Positions 21,195 through 28,435 of a stretch of 64,000 nt of DNA are shown here, in pieces. Both the position numbers and the translations under genes were made by a program. Origin of the DNA: Myroides sp. 1354 (GTDB taxonomy: Bacteria > Bacteroidota > Bacteroidia > Flavobacteriales > Flavobacteriaceae); the NCBI RefSeq assembly GCF_030324495.1, contig NZ_JACAGN010000002.1, forward strand, positions 62,001 to 126,000. Reading direction: 5' to 3'. The notes beneath the pieces were generated by a model. The model did not search any database and was not told the origin of the DNA. It saw nothing but the letters and a program-made list of their open reading frames with translations. Numbering within the stretch: position 1 is the first letter of the stretch; the number at the start of each line of letters is the position of its first letter.

Positions 21195-21632
21195 TTAAAA
21201 AGGAGCTGTTCCTGTTACTGATATACCCATAGATCTTGCAGTACCCGCGATCATTGACATCGCTGATTCAACAGTAAATGCGTTTAAATCCGGCATTTTG
21301 TCTTCTGCGATAGCACGTACTTGTTCCCAAGTTACGCTAGCTACTTTTTTTCTATTAGGCTCACCAGATCCAGATTTCACTTTTGCAGCCTCTAATAATT
21401 GAACAGCAGCAGGTGGCGTTTTAACAACAAATTCGAATGATTTGTCTTTGTACACAGTAATTTGTACTGGTAAAACTTTACCGGGTTTATCTTGTGTTCT
21501 AGCATTGAACTGCTTACAGAACTCCATGATATTAACTCCAGCAGCCCCCAAAGCAGGTCCAACCGGTGGCGAAGGATTCGCAGCACCTCCCTTAACTTGT
21601 AGTTTAACTACTTTACTAATTTCTTTTGCCAT
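21195..21632 (-). CDS. rplK: Ribosomal protein uL11
   Basis: This is the GTPase-associated-centre protein, 145 residues. The N-terminal [20 protein letters not shown] is the Pro-rich hinge region bound by thiostrepton-type drugs. The C-terminal RNA-binding domain ends in [14 protein letters not shown], the conserved L11 signature. It is encoded 54 bp downstream of nusG, at the head of the stalk-protein genes. There is no obvious promoter box of exact consensus in the gap, so read-through from nusG is likely. Confidence 0.98.
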   Translation of the reverse strand: MAKEISKVVKLQVKGGAANPSPPVGPALGAAGVNIMEFCKQFNARTQDKPGKVLPVQITVYKDKSFEFVVKTPPAAVQLLEAAKVKSGSGEPNRKKVASVTWEQVRAIAEDKMPDLNAFTVESAMSMIAGTARSMGISVTGTAPF

Positions 21633-21686
21633 TTCTAAAAAAATTTAGCACATCTCTTTTGGAAGCAAAGATGCGTCTATGTAACA

Positions 21687-22241
21687 TTATATTTTTTCTA
21701 CTTGTGTAAAGCTTAATTCTAAAGGTGTTTTTCTTCCAAAAATCTTCACCATTACCTCTAGCTTACGCTTATCTTCATTTATGTTTTCGATGGTAGCATC
21801 GAAACCTTTAAATGGACCATCAGTCACTTTTACTGACTCACCAACTTCATAAGGAATTGTACCTGAATCAACTTTAACTGCTAATTCATCCACTTTTCCT
21901 AACATGCGATTTACTTCTGACTCTCTCAAAGGAACTGGGTCACCCCCTCTTGTTTCTCCTAAGAATCCAATAACACCTGTTATCGATTTAATAGCATGCG
22001 GAACCTCTCCTGTCAAGTTAGCCTCAATCATTACATAGCCTGGAAAATAGACACGTTCTGTTGTTTTCTTCTTACCGTTCTTGTCCTCAGACACCACTTT
22101 TTCAGTTGGTACTAAGACTTGCGAAAGATAGTCTGACAACCCTAAACGAGAAATTTCAGTTTCGATATAATTCTTAACCTTATTCTCTTGTCCACTTACC
22201 GCACGAACCACATACCATTTTTTGACATTTGTATCAGCCAT
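21687..22241 (-). CDS. nusG: Transcription elongation/termination factor NusG
   Basis: NusG binds RNA polymerase through its N-terminal NGN domain and Rho or ribosomal S10 through its C-terminal KOW domain. The NGN domain is visible from [20 protein letters not shown] to [11 protein letters not shown]. The KOW motif is [20 protein letters not shown] at residues ~125-145, followed by [20 protein letters not shown]. At 184 residues it is normal. It starts 12 bp after secE, in the conserved secE-nusG-rplK order. Confidence 0.97.
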   Translation of the reverse strand: MADTNVKKWYVVRAVSGQENKVKNYIETEISRLGLSDYLSQVLVPTEKVVSEDKNGKKKTTERVYFPGYVMIEANLTGEVPHAIKSITGVIGFLGETRGGDPVPLRESEVNRMLGKVDELAVKVDSGTIPYEVGESVKVTDGPFKGFDATIENINEDKRKLEVMVKIFGRKTPLELSFTQVEKI

Positions 22242-22253
22242 AATATTATCTCC

Positions 22254-22451
22254 TTATGATCTTATCCAATTATAAAACTTTCCTAACAAGTCCCCAAACA
22301 AACTATCCACTCCCCAAGTAGCAAGTGCCAACACAATTGCAAAAATTGCAATTACGATAGTATACTTTTGCACTTCCGCCCAAGGAGACCAAGTTACATT
22401 TGATTTAAGTTCTGTAAAAGCTTCTGATATGTAATTAAATACCTTTGCCAT
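22254..22451 (-). CDS. secE: Preprotein translocase subunit SecE
   Basis: This is the small essential subunit of the SecYEG channel. The start chosen is the ATG of MAKVFNYISEAFTELKSNVT (65 residues). A longer open frame runs back into the tRNA-Trp gene and is not real. The amphipathic helix with the SNVTWSPWAEVQKYT segment (equivalent to the WP motif of SecE) is followed by a single transmembrane helix (IVIAIFAIVLALATWGVDSL). This short one-TM form is usual outside the enterobacteria. It lies between tRNA-Trp and nusG. Confidence 0.93.
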   Translation of the reverse strand: MAKVFNYISEAFTELKSNVTWSPWAEVQKYTIVIAIFAIVLALATWGVDSLFGDLLGKFYNWIRS

Positions 22452-22466
22452 GTTATATTGTTTTTG

Positions 22467-22537
22467 CACGGGTGGAGGGATTCGAACCCCCATCAACGGT
22501 TTTGGAGACCGCTATTCTACCCTTGAACTACACCCGT
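22467..22537 (-). tRNA. tRNA-Trp (anticodon CCA)
   Basis: On the minus strand the cloverleaf closes with acceptor ACGGGTG / CACCCGT and discriminator G. The T arm is GGGGGTTCGAATCCCTC, and the anticodon stem-loop AGCGGT-CTCCAAA-ACCGTT gives anticodon CCA. The 3' CCA is not encoded. It sits between tuf and secE, the common bacterial arrangement. Confidence 0.95.
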
Positions 22538-22545
22538 TTGTTATA

Positions 22546-22571
22546 AAAGTCAGCGGTTACCCGCTGACTTT
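22546..22571 (-). terminator. Hairpin downstream of tuf, weak terminator or processing site
   Basis: A perfect 11-bp stem (aaagtcagcgg / ccgctgacttt) with a 4-nt loop lies between tuf and tRNA-Trp. On the minus strand it is followed by TATAACAAAC rather than a T run, so it may only partly terminate, leaving some transcripts to enter tRNA-Trp-secE-nusG. Confidence 0.65.
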
Positions 22572-22593
22572 AAAATTTATTTATACTAAAGAA

Positions 22594-23781
22594 TTAGTCT
22601 AAAATTTCAGTTACCTGACCAGCACCTACTGTTCTACCACCTTCACGGATAGCGAAACGTAAACCTACTGATAAAGCGATTGGGCTTAACAACTCAACAG
22701 TGATAGTTAAGTTATCTCCAGGCATAACCATCTCAGTTCCTTCTGGTAATTGGATTGTTCCAGTTACGTCAGTTGTACGAACGTAGAATTGAGGACGGTA
22801 GTTGTTATGGAATGGAGTGTGACGTCCACCTTCTTCTTTTTTCAAGATATAAACCTCAGCTTTGAATCTAGCGTGTGGTTTTACTGAACCTGGCTTACAA
22901 ATAACCATACCACGACGGATATCAGTTTTGTCAATACCTCTCAATAATAAACCTACGTTATCTCCAGCTTCTCCACGGTCTAAGATTTTACGGAACATCT
23001 CAACTCCTGTAATAGTAGAAGTTAATTTGTCAGCTCCCATACCGATGATTTCAACAGCATCTCCTGTATTAGCAACTCCAGTTTCGATACGTCCTGTAGC
23101 AACAGTTCCACGTCCTGTAATTGTAAATACGTCTTCTACTGGCATTAAGAATGGTTTTTCGTTGTCACGTACTGGCTCTTCGATCCAAGCATCAACTTCA
23201 TCCATTAATTGTAATAATGCATCAACCCATTTTTGCTCTCCGTTTAAAGCTCCTAAAGCAGAACCTTGAACAACTGGTCCATTATCACCGTCGTATTGGT
23301 AGAAAGATAATAAATCTCTAACTTCCATTTCAACAAGCTCTAATAACTCAGCGTCATCTACTAAGTCAACTTTGTTTAAGAAAACAACGATTCTAGGAAT
23401 ACCTACTTGGCGTCCTAATAAGATGTGCTCACGAGTTTGTGGCATTGGTCCATCAGTAGCAGCAACTACTAAGATAGCACCATCCATTTGAGCAGCACCA
23501 GTAACCATGTTTTTCACGTAATCCGCGTGACCTGGACAGTCAACGTGTGCATAGTGACGGTTTTTAGTTTGGTACTCTACGTGAGAAGTATTAATTGTAA
23601 TACCACGCTCTTTTTCTTCTGGAGCATTATCAATTGAATCAAATGAACGAGCTTCTGAGAATCCTGCGTCAGCTAAAACTTTAGTAATAGCAGCAGTAGT
23701 AGTAGTTTTACCGTGGTCAACGTGTCCGATAGTACCGATGTTTAAGTGCGGTTTCGAACGATCAAAAGTTTCCTTTGCCAT
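22594..23781 (-). CDS. tuf: Elongation factor Tu
   Basis: EF-Tu is the GTPase that delivers aminoacyl-tRNA to the ribosome. G motifs are all present: GHVDHGKTT (G1), [13 protein letters not shown] (G2), DCPGHADYV (G3), NKVD (G4) and SALGAL (G5). Domains II and III follow ([32 protein letters not shown]). At 395 residues it is full length and ends in the typical VTEILD. It is preceded by three tRNA genes and followed by tRNA-Trp-secE-nusG. A promoter with a TATATTTG box is visible just upstream. Only one tuf copy is in this window. Confidence 0.98.
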   Translation of the reverse strand: MAKETFDRSKPHLNIGTIGHVDHGKTTTTAAITKVLADAGFSEARSFDSIDNAPEEKERGITINTSHVEYQTKNRHYAHVDCPGHADYVKNMVTGAAQMDGAILVVAATDGPMPQTREHILLGRQVGIPRIVVFLNKVDLVDDAELLELVEMEVRDLLSFYQYDGDNGPVVQGSALGALNGEQKWVDALLQLMDEVDAWIEEPVRDNEKPFLMPVEDVFTITGRGTVATGRIETGVANTGDAVEIIGMGADKLTSTITGVEMFRKILDRGEAGDNVGLLLRGIDKTDIRRGMVICKPGSVKPHARFKAEVYILKKEEGGRHTPFHNNYRPQFYVRTTDVTGTIQLPEGTEMVMPGDNLTITVELLSPIALSVGLRFAIREGGRTVGAGQVTEILD

Positions 23782-23818
23782 GATCTAATAATTTAATCTT
23801 AGTTATATAATTAGTGTT

Positions 23819-23845
23819 CAAATATAATAAAAAAACCTGAGCCAA
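23819..23845 (-). promoter_or_regulatory. Candidate tuf promoter
   Basis: On the minus strand TTG (23843-23845) and TATATTTG (23819-23826) are separated by 16 bp, one base short of the usual 17-23 spacing. The TTG lies in the last bases of tRNA-Thr. This would give tuf its own start besides read-through from the tRNAs. Confidence 0.5.
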
Positions 23846-23911
23846 TGACGGGATTTGAACCCGTGACCTCTTCCTTACCAAGGAAGCACTCTACCCCTGA
23901 GCTACACCGGC
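23840..23911 (-). tRNA. tRNA-Thr (anticodon GGT)
   Basis: The minus-strand sequence starts GCCGGTGTAGCTCAGGGGT and closes with CATTGGC, discriminator T. The anticodon stem CTTCC / GGAAG encloses loop TTGGTAA, anticodon GGT. The T arm ACGGGTTCAAATCCCGT is perfect. The CCA end is not encoded. It lies immediately upstream of tuf. Confidence 0.95.
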
Positions 23912-23934
23912 TTGTGTATTTTTATATTTAGTCG

Positions 23935-24015
23935 TGGGGAGAGCAGGATTCGAACCTGCGAAGGTTTCCCAACGGATTTACAGTCCGTCCTCGTTGGCCG
24001 CTTGAGTATCTCCCC
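23935..24015 (-). tRNA. tRNA-Tyr (anticodon GTA)
   Basis: This is an 81-nt class II tRNA on the minus strand with acceptor GGGGAGA / TCTCCCC and discriminator A. The anticodon stem ACGGA / TCCGT encloses loop CTGTAAA, anticodon GTA. A long variable arm (GGGAAACC region) is present, as expected for bacterial tRNA-Tyr. CCA is not encoded. Confidence 0.95.
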
Positions 24016-24046
24016 TCAAACCTTGTGTTTGATGTCTTTTTCTTTG

Positions 24047-24120
24047 AGCCGATGGAGGGACTCGAACCCACGACCTGCTGATTACAAATCAGCTGCTCTA
24101 GCCAGCTGAGCTACACCGGC
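24047..24120 (-). tRNA. tRNA-Thr (anticodon TGT)
   Basis: The minus strand reads from GCCGGTGTAGCTCAGCTGG to CATCGGC with discriminator T. The anticodon stem GCTGA / TCAGC encloses loop TTTGTAA, anticodon TGT. T arm CGTGGGTTCGAGTCCCTCC. It is the first tRNA of the Thr-Tyr-Thr-tuf group. CCA is not encoded. Confidence 0.95.
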
Positions 24121-24134
24121 ATTTCACTCAATAG

Positions 24135-24160
24135 AAAAAGTCCGCTATTTCTAACGGACT
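24135..24160 (-). terminator. Terminator after the hpf gene
   Basis: On the minus strand AGTCCGTTA and TAGCGGACT form a 9-bp stem (one T-G pair) around GAAA, followed by five T. It ends the xerC-hpf unit just 15 bp before the first tRNA. Confidence 0.75.
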
Positions 24161-24161
24161 G

Positions 24162-24195
24162 CAAATGTATATATTTTATTGATTAAAAAAAACAA
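24162..24195 (-). promoter_or_regulatory. Candidate promoter of the tRNA-tuf operon
   Basis: On the minus strand TTG (24193-24195) and TACATTTG (24162-24169) are separated by 23 bp, within the Bacteroidota range. The expected start falls inside the terminator hairpin of the preceding hpf gene, about 35 bp before tRNA-Thr(TGT). Confidence 0.55.
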
Positions 24196-24213
24196 TTTAC
24201 TGATTTTTTTCCA

Positions 24214-24513
24214 TTAATGTGCTTTCATTTTCTCTTTATACTTCACAACCATGCGTTCTATCGCATCAGCTCCTAAATCAACTCCCTCTTCAAAAGTTTT
24301 ACACGTTTTTTTCGCTACAATATCGTCTCCTGGAACTAATAATTTCACCTCAACTGTTTTATTTTCTTTCTCATTGGTATTTTCTACTTTCAAAAATACG
24401 TCAACAGAAATCACTTTATCGTAAAACTTACCTACTTTTAGCATTCTTTCATTGATAAAATCTACTAACTTACGATCCACGTTAAAATTAACGGCTTGAA
24501 TGTTTACTTTCAT
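24214..24513 (-). CDS. hpf: Ribosome hibernation-promoting factor, short form
   Basis: This 99-residue protein of the HPF/RaiA (S30AE) family binds the 30S decoding site and inactivates ribosomes in stationary phase. The beta-alpha-beta-beta-beta-alpha fold is recognisable: MKVNIQAVNFNVDRKLVDFI, then VDVFLKVE and KTVEVKLLVPGDDIVAKKTC, then a helix FEEGVDLGADAIERMVVKYK. It lacks the C-terminal dimerisation domain of long HPF. It starts 22 bp after the recombinase gene, so the two are probably co-transcribed. Confidence 0.93.
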   Translation of the reverse strand: MKVNIQAVNFNVDRKLVDFINERMLKVGKFYDKVISVDVFLKVENTNEKENKTVEVKLLVPGDDIVAKKTCKTFEEGVDLGADAIERMVVKYKEKMKAH

Positions 24514-24535
24514 AACTTCCTGTTTTTAAGGTTTT

Positions 24536-25435
24536 CTAACTTTTTTTCTTCAACCTCGGATGCGTCCTCCTATAGGTATCTTTCAATTCTTTCAAATTTA
24601 CATGAGCATATACTTCCGTTGAAGCTAGACTTTGATGCCCCATCAACTCTTTAATTGAATTGATATCCGCACCATTTTCTAACAGATGCGTAGCAAAAGC
24701 ATGCCTCAACATATGAGGACTATTTTTCTCCTTTGTTGTTGTCTTACTAAAATATAAATTAATCATTCGATAAACAAATATTTCATCAACTTTAGTGCCC
24801 TTACTATCTATTAAAAAATCGTTAATTTTCTGAACATCCCTCAAAACAATCTCACGTTCTGTCATATACCGTTTTAAAAGCACAACTAAATGCTCAATCA
24901 AAGGAACATAACGAACCTTATTTCCCTTTCCCGTGATGCGGATCATGCGAGTATAAAAATCCACATCAGCCAGCTGTACACCACATAGTTCACTTCTTCT
25001 CAACCCTAAACAATACAACATTTCCACAATTACCAAGTCTCTCAATGCATCAAATCCCTCTTGCTCTTCCAACGACAATCGAACAGCATCAACTTCTGCC
25101 ACCGAAAAGGGCAATTGCAACTTCTTTTCAACTTTCAGCGTTTTATGTTGCTGCAGTGGACTAACCTCCACCTCACCTACTTTCATCAAAAATTTATAAA
25201 AGGCTTTAAGCGCACTCATCTTTCTATTAATTGAACGCTTACTGATATTCCCCTCCATCAAAGCAACAATCCACAAACGCACCCCCTCGTATTTAATCAT
25301 CAGATAATCCTGTTCTGCCTCTTCTGCAAAAACTAAGAAAGAAGCAATATCGTGTTGATATGCCTCAATCGTATGAGTCGAATAATTTTTCTCTTTCTCT
25401 AAGTACTCTAGAAATTTTGCTAAATTTTTATCCAT
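24536..25435 (-). CDS. xerC: Tyrosine recombinase XerC/XerD type
   Basis: This is a site-specific recombinase expected to resolve chromosome dimers at dif. The length of 299 residues is standard. An N-terminal SAM-like DNA-binding domain (residues 1-90, TIEAYQHDIASFLVF) precedes the catalytic domain. Catalytic residues appear at the spacing of E. coli XerD shifted by about 2-3: Arg146 (GLRRSEL), Lys170 (GKGNK), His241 and Arg244 (HMLRHAF), His267 (MGHQSL) and Tyr276 (TEVYAHV). All are intact, so the enzyme should be active. No dif-like site is recognised nearby. Whether it is XerC or XerD cannot be decided from sequence alone; the symbol is tentative. The ATG directly abuts the T run of the rpsU terminator. 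Confidence 0.9.
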   Translation of the reverse strand: MDKNLAKFLEYLEKEKNYSTHTIEAYQHDIASFLVFAEEAEQDYLMIKYEGVRLWIVALMEGNISKRSINRKMSALKAFYKFLMKVGEVEVSPLQQHKTLKVEKKLQLPFSVAEVDAVRLSLEEQEGFDALRDLVIVEMLYCLGLRRSELCGVQLADVDFYTRMIRITGKGNKVRYVPLIEHLVVLLKRYMTEREIVLRDVQKINDFLIDSKGTKVDEIFVYRMINLYFSKTTTKEKNSPHMLRHAFATHLLENGADINSIKELMGHQSLASTEVYAHVNLKELKDTYRRTHPRLKKKS

Positions 25436-25480
25436 AAAAAAACCGTTGTAACAAAGATAATACTTTATTACAACGGCTTT
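25436..25480 (-). terminator. Terminator of rpsU abutting xerC
   Basis: On the minus strand CCGTTGTAA (25468-25476) pairs with TTACAACGG (25443-25451) around a 16-nt loop. The loop itself can pair AAAG with CTTT. Seven T at 25436-25442 follow and end exactly at the ATG of the recombinase gene. Confidence 0.85.
25452..25459 (-). promoter_or_regulatory. Candidate -7 box for xerC inside the rpsU terminator
   Basis: The minus strand reads TATCTTTG (TAnnTTTG match) in the loop and right arm of the rpsU terminator, 16 bp upstream of the recombinase ATG. No TTG with normal spacing is present, so the evidence is partial. Confidence 0.4.
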
Positions 25481-25503
25481 ATGATTTAACCCAATGTTTA
25501 AGT

Positions 25504-25698
25504 CTAGATTTCTACTGAATCTCTTAATCCTTGGATATATGCAGCTTTTTGCATTTTGTCTCTTTTTAAAACTGACGGTTTTGTAAAGTGCTGACGAGAT
25601 CTTAATTGACGTAACGTACCTGTTCTGTCAAATTTTCTTTTGTAGCGCTTTAGTGCTCTATCAATATTTTCTCCGTCTTTAATTGGAATGATCAACAT
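25504..25698 (-). CDS. rpsU: Ribosomal protein bS21
   Basis: This is a 64-residue basic protein of the 30S platform, next to the 3' end of 16S rRNA. The sequence MLIIPIKDGENIDRALKRYK, then KFDRTGTLRQLRSRQHF and many Lys/Arg, is typical. I chose the ATG at 25698; an in-frame GTG four codons upstream overlaps the Shine-Dalgarno and is unlikely. Upstream is a perfect AGGAGGTG, very unusual here. In Flavobacteriia bS21 is known to help sequester the anti-Shine-Dalgarno, and the strong SD of rpsU is linked to autoregulation; the sequence seen fits that scheme. It has its own promoter and terminator, so it forms a single-gene unit. Confidence 0.95.
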   Translation of the reverse strand: MLIIPIKDGENIDRALKRYKRKFDRTGTLRQLRSRQHFTKPSVLKRDKMQKAAYIQGLRDSVEI

Positions 25699-25707
25699 GT
25701 TTTCATA

Positions 25708-25715
25708 CACCTCCT
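25708..25715 (-). promoter_or_regulatory. Strong Shine-Dalgarno of rpsU
   Basis: The minus strand reads AGGAGGTG, a complete 8-base complement to the anti-SD core CACCUCCU of bacterial 16S rRNA. It ends 9 nt before the chosen ATG. The other genes I inspected in this window start after AT-rich leaders without such a sequence. Confidence 0.88.
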
Positions 25716-25729
25716 CTCATTTGGTGATG

Positions 25730-25759
25730 CAAAAGTAATGCTTTTTTTATACAACACAA
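25730..25759 (-). promoter_or_regulatory. Promoter of rpsU
   Basis: On the minus strand TTG (25757-25759), a 19-bp spacer and TACTTTTG (25730-25737) match the Bacteroidota promoter TTG-N17-23-TAnnTTTG exactly. The predicted transcript would begin a few bases before the Shine-Dalgarno, giving a leader of roughly 25 nt. Confidence 0.75.
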
Positions 25760-25856
25760 CAAAAAATAGATTTTTCTTCTTTTTTTTCTATACGCATTCT
25801 TTCATCTCTTGTTAATTAACTCCTTCAAATACAATCCAAATCCACAACATGAATCG

Positions 25857-26603
25857 CTAATTTGCTCCTAACCACAATTTGAAATCACCTACTCGTTCTC
25901 TACTGACAATTACTTCATCACAATAGTTTAACAACACTAATTTTAGACGAGAGGTTGACAATTGAATAATTTTTTCAATATAATCAATCCCTACTACCTG
26001 ATATCGATTAACTCGAAAAAACTTAGCGGGATCTACCATTTTTAAAACGGCTTCTATGGATGGTTCATCTAATAAATGAGTCTTTCCATGTATCGTTGTT
26101 ATATACACTCCTCGATCTTCTCTATAAAAACACACAACCTCATCCACTAAGACCACTTTGAGTTGCATCCCCAACTTAACAATCATTCGCTTTGGAAAGC
26201 TTGGACTTTGTAAGGAGTGCTTCAACATTTCAACCTGTTGCCCTATTTTGTTATGTTGCTTTTTAAATTTAGTTATAGCTCCTAGCAGTTCTATGGCGTC
26301 AATAGGCTTCAGCAAATAATCAATACTATTCAATTTAAATGCTTTAATTGCATAATGATCAAAACTCGTCACAAAAATAATAGCGCTGTGCTTTAATTCA
26401 ATTTGTTCAAAGATTTCCAGCGATAATCCATCCGTCAGCTGTATATCAGCAAATATTAAATCTGGTTGTTCATTTTGAAGAAACCAAGGAATAGCTTCAC
26501 CAACCGAATGCAGTATATGTTGTACACCAAAACCCAACTTTTCCAACTCTCGCATTAATAATCTTGCTGCTGGCTTTTCGTCTTCTATAATAACTATATT
26601 CAT
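25857..26603 (-). CDS. LytTR-type response regulator
   Basis: This 248-residue protein has an N-terminal receiver domain with the acidic pair Glu7/Asp8 (VIIEDEKPA), phospho-acceptor Asp53 (DLIFADIQLTDG), Thr/Ser in FVTSFD and Lys in LLKPID. A C-terminal LytTR DNA-binding domain follows (residues ~140-245; GMQLKVVLVDEVVCFYREDR, FRVNRYQVVGIDYIEKI). It would bind direct-repeat operators as a dimer. It overlaps the upstream histidine kinase gene by 4 bp, so the pair is translationally coupled and functionally linked. It is the last gene of a TonB receptor-TPR-kinase-regulator operon. The target genes are unknown. Confidence 0.93.
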   Translation of the reverse strand: MNIVIIEDEKPAARLLMRELEKLGFGVQHILHSVGEAIPWFLQNEQPDLIFADIQLTDGLSLEIFEQIELKHSAIIFVTSFDHYAIKAFKLNSIDYLLKPIDAIELLGAITKFKKQHNKIGQQVEMLKHSLQSPSFPKRMIVKLGMQLKVVLVDEVVCFYREDRGVYITTIHGKTHLLDEPSIEAVLKMVDPAKFFRVNRYQVVGIDYIEKIIQLSTSRLKLVLLNYCDEVIVSRERVGDFKLWLGAN

Positions 26604-27685
26604 ACTTTATATTGGCTAAATAATGGAATTTTTACACTAAAGTAATCTACCTCATCTTCTATTTCAATTTCTTTTTGCAATAAGAGCTGGCAGCGCTTTG
26701 ATAAATTTTTCAACCCCAACTTCGTTGAATATTCGAGTTTTGGTTTACCATATTTTTCATTTCTCATCACTAAATTTCCATCCTCCACACTTAAAACTAC
26801 TACAAGTTTACCTTGAGAAGGAATTGTATTGTGCTTGACTACATTTTCAATAAGCAACTGCAAACTCAACGTTGGAATTTGAACCTCCTCCCATGGAGTG
26901 ATTGCATCGTCAATTTGAAAATCAATCGCCTGATCGTATCTGACATTGAGAAGATAAATGTAATCTCGAATAAAAGCAACCTCTTCTGCTAACGCACAAG
27001 AAGAATCATCCAGCCGCTCTAAGACATAGCGATAAATTTTAGAAAAAGAACGAGCAAATTGTTCTGCTTTTACAGGATCCTCCTGAATAGTACTGATAAG
27101 TACATTGAGATTATTAAACAAAAAATGAGGAGAAAGCTGTTCCTTCATATGTGCAATTTGACTCTTTTGCAAAGCAATTTCCATTTCTTTGTTTTTTAGT
27201 TCTAATACTCTCAATTGATCATTATAGGAAAAAACAAATACAATCATTATAATAAAGAAACTAATAAGTAACACCCCTAAGAAATCACTAAGGTGCAGGT
27301 TCTTTCCTGAATAAAATGATTGAAAAGGCATTTGATAAAAAATCCAGAGCAGAACGCTTAAAAAGAAATAGTAAGACAATACCGATACGCACAATCCATT
27401 CGCAAAAAACAAAATATTTCTTAGCTTTCTACTCAATGGAACTTGTGTTTTCTGCTCTCTTCTATCGAGAAAATAACTAAGGAGTAAACTAGTTAAAACA
27501 TTAGCTCCATAAATAGACAAGGTAATTAAAAAAGAAAGCATCGCATTTTTTGAAAAAAGGTAGTCTGAAAAAGAAGCCTCCGTTACTTGTTTTGTCTTCG
27601 TATAGAAATAGTAAGAAGTAGATAAACTACTCACTATTCCAAAATTAACAGCTAAAATTAGATGTCTATACCAGTTGATTTTCAT
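26600..27685 (-). CDS. LytS-type sensor histidine kinase
   Basis: This 361-residue membrane kinase of the His_kinase (LytS/YehU) family has about four hydrophobic helices in residues 8-155. A short coiled segment (LRVLELKNKEMEIALQKSQI) follows. The phospho-acceptor box is EQLSPHFLFNNLNVL with His187. The ATPase part has the N box in LQLLIENVVKHN. There is no extracellular sensor domain of note, so sensing probably occurs within the membrane or through a partner. It overlaps the LytTR regulator by 4 bp and is 49 bp after the TPR lipid-exported protein gene. The signal is unknown; operon context suggests it monitors the TonB receptor's substrate or function. Confidence 0.92.
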   Translation of the reverse strand: MKINWYRHLILAVNFGIVSSLSTSYYFYTKTKQVTEASFSDYLFSKNAMLSFLITLSIYGANVLTSLLLSYFLDRREQKTQVPLSRKLRNILFFANGLCVSVLSYYFFLSVLLWIFYQMPFQSFYSGKNLHLSDFLGVLLISFFIIMIVFVFSYNDQLRVLELKNKEMEIALQKSQIAHMKEQLSPHFLFNNLNVLISTIQEDPVKAEQFARSFSKIYRYVLERLDDSSCALAEEVAFIRDYIYLLNVRYDQAIDFQIDDAITPWEEVQIPTLSLQLLIENVVKHNTIPSQGKLVVVLSVEDGNLVMRNEKYGKPKLEYSTKLGLKNLSKRCQLLLQKEIEIEDEVDYFSVKIPLFSQYKV

Positions 27686-27734
27686 ACGTTTTTTTTTATT
27701 CTAAACAGCGATTTTCTCTGTACCCCCATATCTT

Positions 27735-28355
27735 CTATTGATTTGCAAATAATGCTTGTGTTTTCAACGCCCATTCTTTACCCCAAGAAGGATAAAAAGG
27801 AACTTCACTTGTTTGTTGATCAAACAAAACCAAGGACTGATTTAACAAACGCATCGCATAGTCTACATCCACTTTCATAAATTTTGAACTACTCAAATAA
27901 AAACTAGCTAAACTATAACATCCTCTGGGATTATTTGGATTTAATTTCAGTGCCTTTTCATACGATTGAATGATGATTCCACTTTGTTTCATTCCTTTAT
28001 TCACAGGATCCGTCATCAAGTCCAATGTTTCATTCATACCTTGCAACACATACCACTCCTCTCCCCCTTCAGTTAACCATCGTTCAATGATTAGACGGTT
28101 ATTTTGCACTACATGTTCTACTATTTCGTCCTGTGGATTTTGAAATCCTTGTGTTATTCGAATAAGCACCTGATAATATGCCGGAATCCAGTTCTCCGTA
28201 TTTGCATCGGAGATTCGCTCTAAAATTGCCAAAGCTTCTTTATTGTTTCCCTGCTGCCATTCCTGCATGGCTTTTTGCATTCCTTTTTCGTAATTCGCCT
28301 GACCGAAAACCAATACACTGCAAATACTAAAAATTAAAATTAATACCTTTTTCAT
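27735..28355 (-). CDS. Secreted TPR-like protein of unknown function
   Basis: The likely start is MKKVLILIFSICSVLVFG, giving a signal peptide with cleavage near FGQA and a 206-residue product. A longer frame upstream (to 28409) adds residues unlike a normal N-terminus. Helical repeats resemble TPR units: ALAILERISDANTENWIPAY, and later QSYEKALKLNPNNPRGCYSL. No lipobox is present, so it is probably soluble in the periplasm. It lies between the TonB-dependent receptor and the sensor kinase genes in a conserved-looking operon; proteins of this type commonly sit beside such receptors in Bacteroidota. Function unknown. Confidence 0.8.
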   Translation of the reverse strand: MKKVLILIFSICSVLVFGQANYEKGMQKAMQEWQQGNNKEALAILERISDANTENWIPAYYQVLIRITQGFQNPQDEIVEHVVQNNRLIIERWLTEGGEEWYVLQGMNETLDLMTDPVNKGMKQSGIIIQSYEKALKLNPNNPRGCYSLASFYLSSSKFMKVDVDYAMRLLNQSLVLFDQQTSEVPFYPSWGKEWALKTQALFANQ

Positions 28356-28435
28356 GAAAATAAATTTTAGATGTAAACTAATTTTAAATATTGCCAACAA
28401 AAAGTTCACCTCCTTGTTGAAGCAATACGGTTATG

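Noticed and set aside
22452..22496. N-terminal extension of SecE (MMGVRIPPPVQKQYN)
   Set aside because: These codons lie inside the tRNA-Trp gene and its 3' flank; the ATG at 22451 is the real start.
23912..24109. Plus-strand 65-codon frame with RDSNPRPADYKSAALAS
   Set aside because: It is the antisense of the tRNA-Tyr and tRNA-Thr genes; this peptide is a well-known false protein arising from tRNA sequence.
24536..25435. Tyrosine recombinase as a phage or island integrase
   Set aside because: Its length, catalytic spacing and setting beside hpf, rpsU and tRNA-tuf fit the chromosomal XerC/D enzyme; no attachment-site repeats or mobile cargo are nearby.
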